Assembly (NCBI RefSeq): GCF_036370855.1
Contig: NC_088099.1
Coordinates: 23,217,501 to 23,281,500, forward strand
Origin: Dromaius novaehollandiae
Lineage: Eukaryota; Chordata; Aves; Casuariiformes; Dromaiidae
DNA: 64,000 nucleotides
Direction: 5' to 3'
Below are positions 1-12,500 of the stretch, piece by piece. Within the stretch, counting starts at the first letter, position 1. Each line of letters opens with the position of its first letter. Made by a program: the position numbers and the translations under genes. Under the pieces are notes generated by a model. That model saw only the letters and a list, made by a program, of their open reading frames with translations, was not told where the DNA came from and did no database searches.

Positions 1-3000
1 GCTTTCTAGTGGTCCTGGGTGTATAGATGTTAGTAAGTGACTGATCCTTTGAATTCTCACATTCAGAAGACCTGATCTTGTGAATTCTTAGGTCACCATA
101 GTCAGTAATACTGACTAAAAAGTGGAGTGTAGCAATGGCTGTAGCAAGATAAACTGTGGAGAACCTGCTTGCTGGATAACCCTAGCTCTGTTACAGGAAC
201 TTGCTATTATGATCAGGCCTGCAACTGGTAGTGGGTTTGGAGCTTCTAAAATGTATAATACATTCTGTGTCATGTTGTATCAACTGAAACATGTTATTTT
301 TTTATTCACAGTTCTCTTGCTTCTCTGTTCAGTTTTGAATGTATTTTATGTTGTTTCAGTTGGTGGCTTTGTAAAAGTGTTAGTACAGAAAAATTTATCT
401 GAGTGTACCATGTACAGAAATGTACATAAGGATTCTTAATAATGTAAATGCACTGCAGCTGCTCATTAATGTATTTGTTATTTTTTCTCACATGCATCAT
501 AAGCAGTTTATACAGATAAAAAACACACAGAATGGTACTTTTAATAACATTTGCAAAGCTTAAAAGATTTGTTGAGCTGTAGACTTAGATACATGTTTTA
601 GAGATTGTTAATACTGTAGCACTGTAGAAATTCATCATCAATTAAAAGACATGTTCTAAACTGTGTTCTATTTGATTTTTTTGTAGCATGTAGAAATCAG
701 TCCATACAACTGTTATACCAGATTGATATCTGTCTACAAATATTATATTTGTTTGTTTAGCGTTATTTCACAATTAATCTTTAGATTCAAACTATAATGT
801 ATTTACTATTAGTGAGTCTTCCTTTTTATATTTCTTTAAAATATATTTCATTAAAAAACAAGTACATGTTAGTGGTAATATGGGTTTATCTTCTCTTAGC
901 AAGAGGGAAAAATACAGGGCATTAAAGAGAATGTATAGCCTCTGTTGACATATATGAGGACAATCCATGATAATAGTTCTGAAATAGGTATTGCAGTAGT
1001 GGATATTTCAATGTTCTGGAACATAACTTTTTGTGGTATTAACAACAAAAGGGGGGAAGCAGTGAACATCCTCTGACTGTCCATTGCTGGTGACTGACAA
1101 TGACATTGCAGCATGAGGATTTTGTTGCTATGACAGTAAAATAAAGTGATATGTGAGCATTCACACCTACTTCTTTTGAATTAGGAATCAAGTGGTTGCA
1201 ACACTGAGGAGCTTAACTGCATATAAATGCTAAATCCTGTTAGTCAGATGTATTATAATGGAGAGTAAGATCTCCTAATCTGAAAGTTACTGAAGTAGTC
1301 TTCTGATCTGAGTATACAGAACAGGATTCATTTGCTCTGGCCCTCTACCACAGTTAAATCATTCCGATTTCTACAGAAGTTAACAGAAGAATGTCCACTG
1401 ATTCCAGCAGGAGCAGGATGGGACATAAACATTCAAGTATTCTGTTCTGTGCAAATCTGGATTACGAGGAGAAGGGTAAACTGTAACCTCCTCGTTAGCG
1501 CTGTCCAGTGCAGAGTGCAGGCTGTTACACATTAGCTGTTGTGTGGTGGCTCACCTGCCTTACTGGTTCACAATGTGACTGCATCCATTGCTGCTCCTTG
1601 TGGAACGGGCCAAATGGCCAGAAAATCACCAACATAACACCACTATTGAATTACGCTAATCTGAATTCAGCAGAGTCATAGAAATCCACTTTACGTGTCT
1701 GCAGAAGTATCTTTTATTTCTGAAATTAATCTAGGCCCAATGATACATCCCATTAAAAATAGGCAGGGTAGATCAGGCCTCGCAGCTGCTTTGACATTCC
1801 TGGCTAGGAATGCTGCTGTCACTGAGCAACTCTGATTTTTGTATGTAGTCTCTTGGTGGTCTGTGCTCATATTACTCTCATGAAATGGCACTTTGCCTGC
1901 TCTTAAGTGGCTGTTCCAGATTCAGTAGAACAAATTGCAGATGACAAGCAAGAAAAGATTCAGACGAGTAAACTACTTTACACTCCAAGCACTCTCCTGT
2001 GCTGTGCAGAGAAACCCGGGTGTGCAGTCAAATTTATGTGCCTCTTAATTTATTATGTATTGCATAATATAGTAGAATAGACCTTCAACTAATGAAGGAA
2101 AGAAACAAATGTGAGTACCTAAGGCGGCAAATTACAATTTATCTTGTAAATTAAGTCTAGTAAGACCATTAAGATTGAGATACACTCAGTGACAAAACAG
2201 AGACAGAGCTGTGGGTCTTGTGACACGCTTGCAGCCAGCTGAAAGCAAATATGACATTACTCCAATTTGCATTCAAAGGGAGGTGATATTGTTGAGAATA
2301 AAAATTGTCTGAAGTTCTTGTCAGAAGGGATCTTTTACAGTGATCATCTCTGACGGGCTCAGTTGATTTAGCTCTTGAATCTCCACACCATATCCAATAA
2401 ACTCTACAGAAAGGGTCTGTCTCTTTAAAAATGATGATCTTGGAAAGATTTCCTCCAGAGGTTCCTAAATAGAAAATCTATCTAATATTTTGTAAGATAT
2501 AAGCCCTCTTTTGAACATTTTCATACTCTAAAATTCTAAGCAGACATAGTTTAAATCAGATGTGGATGTTCCCTGTGCTTACTAAAATAATACAATGCTT
2601 CAAAAGCATTTGGAAACCTGGAGAGCAATGCCCAGGTAATAAATGTGCTGTTATTGAATCTTCAGAAAGTTGATAATATCATAGGGTTAGCAGGAAGGAA
2701 GTAGAGGCACTAACTCTTTCTCAGATAGAATGCGTAGCTCAAATTTCAGTACTGCCTGTTCAGCTCTTTTTGATCCATAAGCAGTGTCTGCTGTTGCCTA
2801 TTGTATTATAAATTTCACTGTGTTCCTAGTTGATACCTCAGTTTTTTGTAAAAAAATCAATAGGCAAAAGTTATTAGTTACTGACAGAAATTTGTTACTG
2901 TCATGTGCAACTCAGCTCAGAAAAAAATGAGGGCATGGTTTCTGAATTTATGAACTATTTTTAATGGAAAGATAGTCTCAAGAGCCACATTAGACAGTGC

Positions 3001-6000
3001 TGCCATGACATTTTTCATTTGCCATGAAACCAAAATTAAGCTATTTTTTGAATGATTATTGATTACTGTTATTTTCCCACAATTGTTTTTGTTATGTTTT
3101 GTTATGTTATGTTTTGTTATGTGGGAATGAGCATATGGTTTATGCAGAGCCCTGCTACTCTACAGATCAGCAGTAGTGCACAGTCCATAGCTGGAAAAAC
3201 ACTACATCATGGTATCTCTAAATTGGTGCAACTGCTGTATTCTTTGAAAGAAACTTAATTATCCCAATAATCTGCCTCTGGAATAATGTCTGTTATGTGT
3301 TAAAAGGCTTGGGGGGAGGTCCTTTTATTGTTTTTTATCTCTGTAGAGTTGCTTATAAGCTAATTATGACAGTACCTACTGAATCTGAAGTTACTGGGCT
3401 TTTGCAGTTGGCATATGTGTGAGTTCCTTGAGTTTATGTTAGGTTTATAGCCCACTTTCTTGATCATTACCTTTGACGCTTAGCTGCAAATCCTTGTGGG
3501 AAAGATACAGTGATTTCACCTTCTGTCTGAAGTGAAAATTACACTTCAGGATGTCTTTCTCAATGCATTCTATATTTAAGCAAGTTTTCCTTTTTATCTT
3601 GCTTCCTGCTGATCTGTGCAGGCTACTAATGGAGACTGAACAATCACAAGATCTCTTGTAAATGTCCAGTTTTTGTTAGTTCTATGGTTTCAGTCCCCGA
3701 ATCCTTTGAACACTTGATGCTTTTCAACAATATAATCCTTGTGCCATTCAACAGCGCTACGTTCAGTCACTTTCTTATTGTTTGCAAAGTTTCTTTCCCA
3801 TCCTAGAGCAAGACTGTGGCCCATTCAACATTCCCATTCTCAGTCTTCACTGTCTTTTGCTCCTTAGCACTGCCTGCCTGAATGCATTAGAGGGCAGTGT
3901 CCTGTTTCCAGTGTGCAGAAGAAAGTCAGCAGAGAACAATTGAGCTAACATTCTGTGTTAGATGAAGAGCAGGTGGCTTTACCCATGTGCTGAGGATAGG
4001 ATGTAGGATATACATTTAGGATACAGAAAAGGAGACTGTGTGTGTCTGCGTTACAGTCCGCTCCTGGATGGTTGCTGTGCTTGTGACTGTTATGAGTTGC
4101 TAGTTAGCCCATGTTATTGAGAAGATACATGAAACGCGTTTCACTAACAGGTGGTGTAGTTTATATACGTGTTCTCTTCTTCATCTCAGGGCACACTAGG
4201 TGTCTGTAATTGCACAGTTTGTAGCTGCTCCTTTTTTATATGTTAAAAGAATTAACACCTTCCTCCAGTACTTTAATGCAGCTTAATTCCAAGGTGTCAA
4301 GAACTTCTTGGAAGAGATAACTCCTTAGACAGATCTGATTCCATCTTGAAAGCCTGAACATTTCAAGCAGCACAGGTAAATCTGTTCAGGATTTTGGATG
4401 TCCTTTGTAAATAGTTCTGACAGGTAATTTGCTTCTCTCCCCTGTCTTTCTGATGTCAGCTGTTCCAGCATAGCCTTCTATCTGTCTTCTAATTCATTCT
4501 GTGCTATGAATGCTTGTTGCATGAAGTAAAGTGTGTATGAAATAGAAACACCAGATATGGAGTTGGGCCAACATGCTTAAAATGTTGAATGAATCCTTTC
4601 TTCAGCTGCAATCTTTTGTGGCAATCATGGGAGGAATGTCAGTCTGACAATTCTGAGGACTAGCAAAAGGGCTGGTCGCTAACAGTTCACTTAGTTTCCT
4701 AACTGTTAAACAGTCAGAGTCTGAATGTACTAGATTCTGTTTATTCTACCAGAGTAGAATCTGCTCGGGGGTGGGTTTTTTTGTAAGTGCTTTCTGAGAA
4801 GCCAGTCACATGCCTTCTTTTCCTAGGGATGTTGGGTTGATCTTTCTGCCCTAAAATGACTATCGGTACTTCACTTTGGAGGTGATGCTTAAACCTTCAA
4901 GGTATCTGGTATTAATGATTTCTACTTTTCAAGCAGCTTTAAACTTTCTGTTCAGTTATAGTCCCATTGAAGGCTCACGGCCTGTCTCCAGTGATGATGT
5001 TTCTTCAGTGTATAGTTCACATTTCCCTGGGAGGCTGTGACTGTTGTACACAAAACTATTAAGAACCCAGGTGACATTATCTAGTATTTCACCTGATTGA
5101 GGAAGAGTATTACCTTCATTTTGATAATGTTAAGTATGGTTCTTTTTTTTATCAAGGAATGCTTAGTGTCAAAGCTGTGGGACCTACAACAAATACTGGA
5201 ACCCTTGTATTGGAGGAAGGGGTTAAATTATATTTTCCGCATTTTATTAGAAAGTCTAAGACCTGTAACTGGTGCACACTGAATGAGAAAATTAGGTATG
5301 CATCAAAGTCAGCTGCAATCAAGCTGTTGTTTCAGTGTTTCTCTCTCAGAAACCACAGGAAGAGAATTACTGGTCTCATGATGATGGTAAATGCCCTCAG
5401 AGCACTACCAGTATTGTTTCCCATTGCAACTCCTCTTCCATGGGGAACTGAGGAATAATTATCATGTAAGTACACTGAGCTCTAAATAGCAATTATTCTT
5501 TAGATGATCAAGAGGTCAGGATTTTAGATTTCACAGCCAGATAAGTTTGCAGCTCACAGTTGGTCTAGAGATACAGATAATGGTACCAGATCCTCTTCTA
5601 CTGTGACTCAGTTACATTGATTTACACAAACTTGAAGCCTTGGCTCTTGGAAAAGCTCTTTTAAGAAGAAAGAGTTCAAAACTGGAATATTTAGTCCATG
5701 GGAAATGCTGATATTTTTGAGTTTGGACAAGTACTAGAAATACCAGCATTCCTTTTCAGAACAAGTTTAGAGAAACAGGTCTGGAAATAGTGAGTAAAAC
5801 TGGAAATAGAGTTTCAGAACAAAATCATTCTGAATCAGTTCTAGATTAAAACTTTTTCTGAATATTCTTATTCTGCAAAAATGGAATTTTCTATCAAATG
5901 ATTTACATAGGAAATTCCTGAATAGCTCAGCCTCCAAGTCCTGAGACTGTGGATCTGCATGTAGGCAGCAGCGGATTGGAAGAAGATAAATGAAGAGCCT

Positions 6001-9000
6001 TATTACCTCAGCCAGCTGTGAGCAGGCCGATAGAGGCTTCCGTTCAGAGACAGCTGCTGTGCAGATTGCAGCCCTGGCAGAATGGGGTCAGTAGGTGGAG
6101 AGACTGCAGGCTGCCAGGGGGAGGCTTTAGAGACACCAGCTGAAAGAAGCTGTGGAAGGGACAACGCGGAGTGAAGCCTGCCAAGCTGGGAAAGTAGGAA
6201 GTGGCCACGGGGAGCAAAGGACAGAACAGTTCTCCATTGCTCAATGCCTGGTCATTAAATCTACAGAGAAGTTTTTCTGGGTCTTCTGCCTTGCAAAAAA
6301 GGAGACAATATTCATTCAGGAGGAGGAGGCAAAAGATTAATTAATCACAGACTTGAGAATGTCTCAGAAATGCAGTGTCATCCAGTGTGATCGCACTGTG
6401 TTAATTTTGCTCTGCTTTATCACTTACACCATGACATCTTTTATCCCAAATTAATCTATTCCAATTGCCCAATATAAGCAATGGAATGGAAACATCTTCT
6501 GACATATCACATTGCTGCAGGATGAAATTTCTTTCTATTTCTCTGTTGGTGCTTTGACTGGGAATGTGGAGAACAGTGGCAGGAGCCTGAACTGGGAACC
6601 AGCTAACTCCTTTTGGAGTTTGGCAGGTGTGCCTGGATACCACCAAAGGAGTATTTGGTTCATTCTGTGCAATTGCCAAGAGGTTAACCCTGATTTCCCT
6701 CAACTCTGTAGTGTGAAAATTCTCTAAAGTCCATCTGAAACATCTACATAGCCATTTCTGTGAAACTTCTGGAAATCCCTGAAGTAGTCACTTTTGCTAG
6801 CAAGAGAGCAGTTTGAAATCCATCTCTGCTCAGGTGATCTGTTTTGCAGGAGAAAGGAGTCTGGAAGATCAATATTTGCCTTTCAGACTCAGCTAGCCTC
6901 CAAATCCCCTCTGTCATAGGGAGAAGACCTTTGAAGGAAACCCAGGCAATGTCATGAATCCAGGCTCTTGCCTTGGTTCATCACTATAAGCTGAAACTTT
7001 CAATATGTAAATAGAGATGGAGATAAGATAATTCCACTTCTAACAGCTCACTCTTCTCATTCTTCACCATTACATCCTCTGGAAAGCGCAGTGAGTTGAA
7101 GGAACCATATTTTGGTATCAAAAGCTTAGAAAGAGTCTTCATTTTGTGACAGACCAGAAATGGGATGAAAAAACAAAGGATGAATTGACACTGACATCAA
7201 ATGATTGACGTGAGAATTGACATGACATTGACATGACTGGATGTGGGATTTAACAGCAGTATACAGTAAAAACAAACTACTTCCAAAATATGAACGTTGA
7301 TTGTAAATCTAAGGGAAACTGAGAAGATGTGTGTTTCCCAAATTTTTCTGACACTTAAAGTAGGCCAGATGGTCATTTGGTAGGAATTAGTTTAGTGCCA
7401 TGAAAGCTAAGTTGATACTTAGCCCTTTACGTGTATATAAAATATGCCATGTGTATTTTTCTTTTCTATATTGTTTAAGTTTTCTAAATTAAATTTCTCT
7501 AGATTATTCTTTGGAAAACTGAGAAGATTTCAGCAGCTTTCTCATTTCATTGTATTAGGCCACACATGGGTTTAAGACTATGCTGAAGACTTGATTTTTT
7601 TCCTTCCATTATATGTGAGCGCCTTCTGACACAGAACATTATATTGTTTTCACAAAGCATTGATGCTGTTTATTGAACATAAAATGAAATGGTGCATTAA
7701 AAACAATGATAATAATGATAATTCGTCTGCAGACAAATAGCTTTTCTAACAGAAAACAATACAATGTTATTGACATAAGTATCAATTAATGCTTTTTAAA
7801 TGCTTTAATTGCACAGTACTTCAGAATATTGTAATGCAGAATTAATTTGGGCTAACAGAAGATATGATTCACAGTGAAGATATAAGCTGTGACTTGACAA
7901 GAGGTTTAATAGCTGCCTTAGGCAGATCAGAGTGTGTGATAATGAGAATCTAGGAGGAAAACATATCATAGAACTGACCTTCAGAGTTTGCCAGTGTAAC
8001 TGGTATCAGTGAATAGCTAGTAATGTTCCTTCTGTAAGCCAAAGAGGCAGAAGCAGTCATTCTTGATAGCACTGACTGCCCCAAGCTTTTGAGCCAATTA
8101 CAAAGTACTTTTTGGAAGGAAACATATGCATTCGTAGTTATTCATATATTTATACATACACACTCTCACACTCATGTATAGGTATAGAATCTATTTTGTG
8201 GAGTACAGTTTAGTGAAATGCATTTCAGCATGTCAGAGAAGTAGATCTGTGATAAAGTCTTCAACAATTTATTGTGCTTTGTTGTCTGTTTATGTCCCCT
8301 GCCAAGTCCTTTCTGGGAAGCAGTAAAAAGAAAATTATTCGCTGGCTGAGGGTTGGACTTGACTGTTCCCTTATTGCTACTGTACTCTTCTCTGCAGGGG
8401 ATCATTTTACATTTTCTTAATTGCAGGGACAGCTTGTGGTGTTGGCAGTGGTTGTTCTGAGAAATGGATTTTAATGAAGTGCAGTTCTCTTACTGCACTG
8501 GAACTTAGGCAATCACAAGCTGAATGATAGTGTCCTGTCAAGATAATGCTGTCAACTGTGTCACCAAGAGAAAAGATTTATTTGGGACCCATGCATTTTA
8601 TAGCAAGATTGTGCTCTAAAAATGTCTTGCCGTATTGCTTTATGTTTACTTGCATTGTTCTGTTTGAGAATATTGTTACTTGGAAGTAAAATGAAAGGGA
8701 AGTTACTGACTGGACTGTAATCTCACCTAACTTTAAATTTCTATGCTGCAGATGTTTACAGCTGACCTGGTCACCCAAGGCTCCTTTTAAAGTCAAGAGG
8801 GAGAAACAGGTACTTTCAGGGCACAGTTTGGTTGACTTATTGTAGACATCTAGTTTGAGTGGAGGTGAATCACCCTCTAGCCTCTTTGACTATTAAGGTG
8901 GCATACCATAGCTGGCTCTGCAAGTATTATTAACGCAGGTACACTGATAAAGGCCTCCTGAATCCATGCTGTTCGTAGGCAACCTCATGTAGAGAAGACT

Positions 9001-9333
9001 GATTATATCCCTGTTGCATAGTATCTTTACTTGCAGATACTCTCCAAAATAGATCACTCTCCAAGACTTCTGAATTCCACTTGGGACAAATGGAGGAAAA
9101 CACTGATGATGTCTCAAAGTGGGAAATCAATCCCATATATTTGAACTTTCTGTCTACCAGAAGGTTCAAAGTCCTGTGTCTCTTAGCATGGCTTCCTAAG
9201 GAATGATACATATGTGACTGTACTTTCTGTTTGTGTCTGTTCCTGCCCCTTCTACAATAGCTTTTGAAACCAGTTGTGAATTTAGCAACATTTAAGAGGT
9301 GGTAATGTTTCAAAGACTATATTCCTAGAAGGG
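1..9333. other. Intergenic, no gene recognised
   Basis: AT-rich sequence. Open frames are under 130 codons and show no recognised motif or plausible splice context. The first ~1.2 kb is T-rich like a 3' UTR and has an AATAAA at 1140-1145 with a GT-rich stretch after it, but no coding end is visible to tie it to a gene. A homeobox-like AT-rich patch lies at about 7660-7860. Confidence 0.6.
3088..3121 (+). repeat. Short GTTATG/GTTTT tandem repeat
   Basis: Alternating GTTATG and GTTTT-type units make a low-complexity simple repeat. Confidence 0.8.
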
Positions 9334-9512
9334 TTTTTTTTTTTTTTTTTTCAAAATTAGTGTTTGAATTGAGAAGAGCAAAAGGAGTGTTACCAGAAGA
9401 GAAAGGCTGTAGCATCAGCTCAGCAGTTATCTGTTCTGTTTGACTTGCCACTGGTTGAATCGGGGTGCCAGCACTAACAGGCTTTGAACAAACCACTGAG
9501 CCACTGCGTCTG
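9334..9512 (-). mobile_element. tRNA-derived SINE-like retroposon
   Basis: Read on the minus strand, the unit starts with GCAGTGGCTCAGTGG, containing a pol III A box (TGGCTCAGTGG, complement of 9493-9503), then a B-box-like GATTCAACC (complement of 9453-9461) 31 nt later, the normal tRNA spacing. About 100 nt further it ends in a run of 18 A (T run at 9334-9351). Head, body and tail lie in the right order for a retroposed SINE or tRNA pseudogene. No clear target-site duplication was seen and I cannot name the family. Confidence 0.5.
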
Positions 9513-12500
9513 GCTGGCTGAAAAAAACCAAGAATTTCAGGTATGTGAGAGGAGAACCTAAGGCCACTGAGGCAGAAAGACAAGAGAGAATACTGGGTCT
9601 GTGGCAAAATGGTGGGTTTTCAGGTGCAGGATAAAAATTCACAGGAATCAAGGCTAAGACTGACTGTTAATCAGATGTTGTTCCTAATCACCCAAAATGT
9701 TGTAAATCCCATTCCAAAGCCAAAGGAGGACGAGGAATATACCAAGGAGTAAGACTGACATACTGGTCATAAACTAGAGTAAGCAACTGACTTACCTTCA
9801 CCTGCAGCATCTTTTTCTGCAGTCCCCAATTTCCTACTGTGAAACCCTCTTAGCAGCTCCCTAAAGAAAATCAACTCTATCTGCTAGTCTGTTTAGGTGA
9901 CTGAAGAGAGGTCATCTCTGCTGCCTGAGTATTCTCCAAATGCTACACTTGATGAATCTACTTAAACATCTGAGAGCAGATGTTCTTCACATCTTCACAA
10001 CAATGAGAGCAAAAGGTATAGAAAGGCTGTTCCTCCAAGCAATTTATCACATGAACTATAGAAAGGTCAACAGTGGAAACTTTGTGAGTGTACAACACAA
10101 ATTTTGTTTTGAATGGAATCAAACAGAACCCAGGCTGAAACTTCTGTAGGAAACAGAAAAAGTGTTTCTGTTGAGGGAACAGTGTTCTGCAATAAGTGCT
10201 CCCCCATAGTCTGCCTGAAACTTGCTGTCTCAAGATTTGAAGCATCCAACAGCAGTCATGAAGTGGTGTATGACATAAGAAGATTCATTTTGGAAAGCAA
10301 CCCCTCATGCTGGTTTTGAGATTGTATCTTAAATTTAAGATCTATGTTTTAGTTTTGTACATTGTAGTGTATTTTGGGGGTTGATCAAGAAGACCCCTGA
10401 GCCAGAGTGCATAACTAAGATATGTGTCTGTTAAGTAAACTAATATATGAGTGAGAAGGACTTCAAGGGAAGGAGAAGAATTGTGTGTCCCACTTGTCAG
10501 GCCGCTTTTAGCCAACCCGAATGACTGCTTAAAATAAGGATGTGCCTGTCAATACCCTGGCTAGTAACTTAAACTTCTTTAGTTGTTGAGTTAGTCTTCT
10601 TTGATGAGTGTTCAAAGCATCTCATGGGCATTAGCCCCCGAAATGCTCCATTCATTCCCGAGGCTGCTCTGCTCAGTCCTTACTCTCTGTTCCTTCCTAT
10701 CGACTGACTTCTCAGCTGTTCTGCTTGAATCTTCATGATTAGATATATCTCTTTTTCCTCATTTGTTTCTGGAAGGAACTAAAACTGTTTCTTTTTCATG
10801 TTCCTTTTGTTTCCGGATGTTTTTTTTGTTACTGAGAAATCACCACACTGGAGTGAGAAGAAACTTCACGAGCAACTACTTTCTGTTACACCTTTATGTA
10901 AATTAATTTTTCTAGGACTACAAAAAAGCTTTGGGTCATATGAGATTTATCATTATTTATTTTCTGTATGATCTGTTGCTTTTCCTTGTGTTTTAAGAAT
11001 TTTCAGTATCCCTTTTTAACACCAATTGCTACATAATCAGGTAGTGTCTTTCTGTTAGAAAACAGCTAGTAATCTCAGTTCCACAAGTACTGTTCTGTAA
11101 TTTGTTAGCGCTTTACTCACTAGTCTTCTTAAGCATCCTTTTGACAATTTCAATGCTGTGTTCCAGGTAGGCTTTAGCCTATGCCTTATACTCTTTTGAA
11201 AATCTCCCCAAATTGTCATAATCATGTGGTAGTGTATTATTTATCATTACCGTAGTTGGTATGTGGCAGCCAATATATAAACATGAGATTGTGTGTTGTG
11301 CATCGTCGCAGTGCTATTTCTAAGTAGTAGGAATAATCATCCAGATGCAGTATGTACATAACATGAGACTCTTCTATATGTTTTTAACAGTAACAATATT
11401 TTCTGTTTTTTTATTTCTGTCCTTTGTCTGCTTGCTCTGAATTAGGCTTTTTGTTTGCTAATTCTAGACTTTTTTGTCCTTCGTTCTTTTTACCTATGCT
11501 TTTGCTTCCTATCTTTGTGGGCCCTTTTCTTTTACTTTTTAATGAGACTGGGTATTTGATCTGTTTTCCACCTTAGAACAGATGCAGCAGTCCATTCCAT
11601 AAAAATGATTTTTCAAGCCCTTTATTGCCCTTTTACATGAAGCTCTCAAACACCCACCACAGCAATCATTCTGTTTGAGCCCAGCATGTATGTGATCAAC
11701 AGTAGCAAGTTTTTCCTTTGAGATCTCAGATCAGCTCAAGTGTCAATATCAAACTTATACAAACTAATACTTAGTAAGGGTTCCAGTTGTATTATGTATG
11801 ATATTCTCCTCACATGATTCCCTTTTGAAAAATTCTTATTCACTGCATGAAGTATGAATGACTTGTTGTTCCTTTATAGATATGCTAAGTCCTGATCTGC
11901 AGGCTTTTACAGAATGTTTTTGCTTCCAAATAGCACAGTTCTGGCCAAAGCCTGGATACTAATGATGTTAAAAAAAGCACACACCTTAAGTGATCTTTAA
12001 GGTGGCTTCCAGCACACTGATTGTGTTTTTCAGTCTTTGGGCTGCAGAAATCTTGGAAGTCTTTAATTTTGCTTTGTCTTTGCGTATTTCTGTGACTTAT
12101 GGTTAGGTTTTTACTCTACTGTAATATTGTCTTCTGTTCCCTCTAACTCTTGCAATCAGGTCTGGTTCTGTTTTGCTGCTGATAAATATTCTCTGCTTTT
12201 TCTCAGCTTAAATCAGTACTGTTGATTAGATCTTTTTTTCTGTGATTTTGATATCTAATCCCCACTACAATTTGCTGTGATGCAGTGATTACAATAACAG
12301 TACATGATGTATTTTGAGTTAAGACAAGTTTCAAATCTGCTGTACACAGCTCAGAAGTTTCTCCCTCTGGCTGGTTTCTCATGTAAAACTGATGTCTTTC
12401 AAGAGTACTTTTTTCCCCTAGATATGAAATACAGTTTCAATGTCTTTAGTGCTGTCTGATCTTTGGCTCAGACTTCAACACTTACAACACTTACCTATGC

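Noticed and set aside
1..1200. 3' UTR of a neighbouring gene (HACD1 would be expected upstream by mammalian gene order)
   Set aside because: T-rich with an AATAAA at 1140-1145, but no coding end or recognisable UTR motif; conserved gene order is only an assumption.
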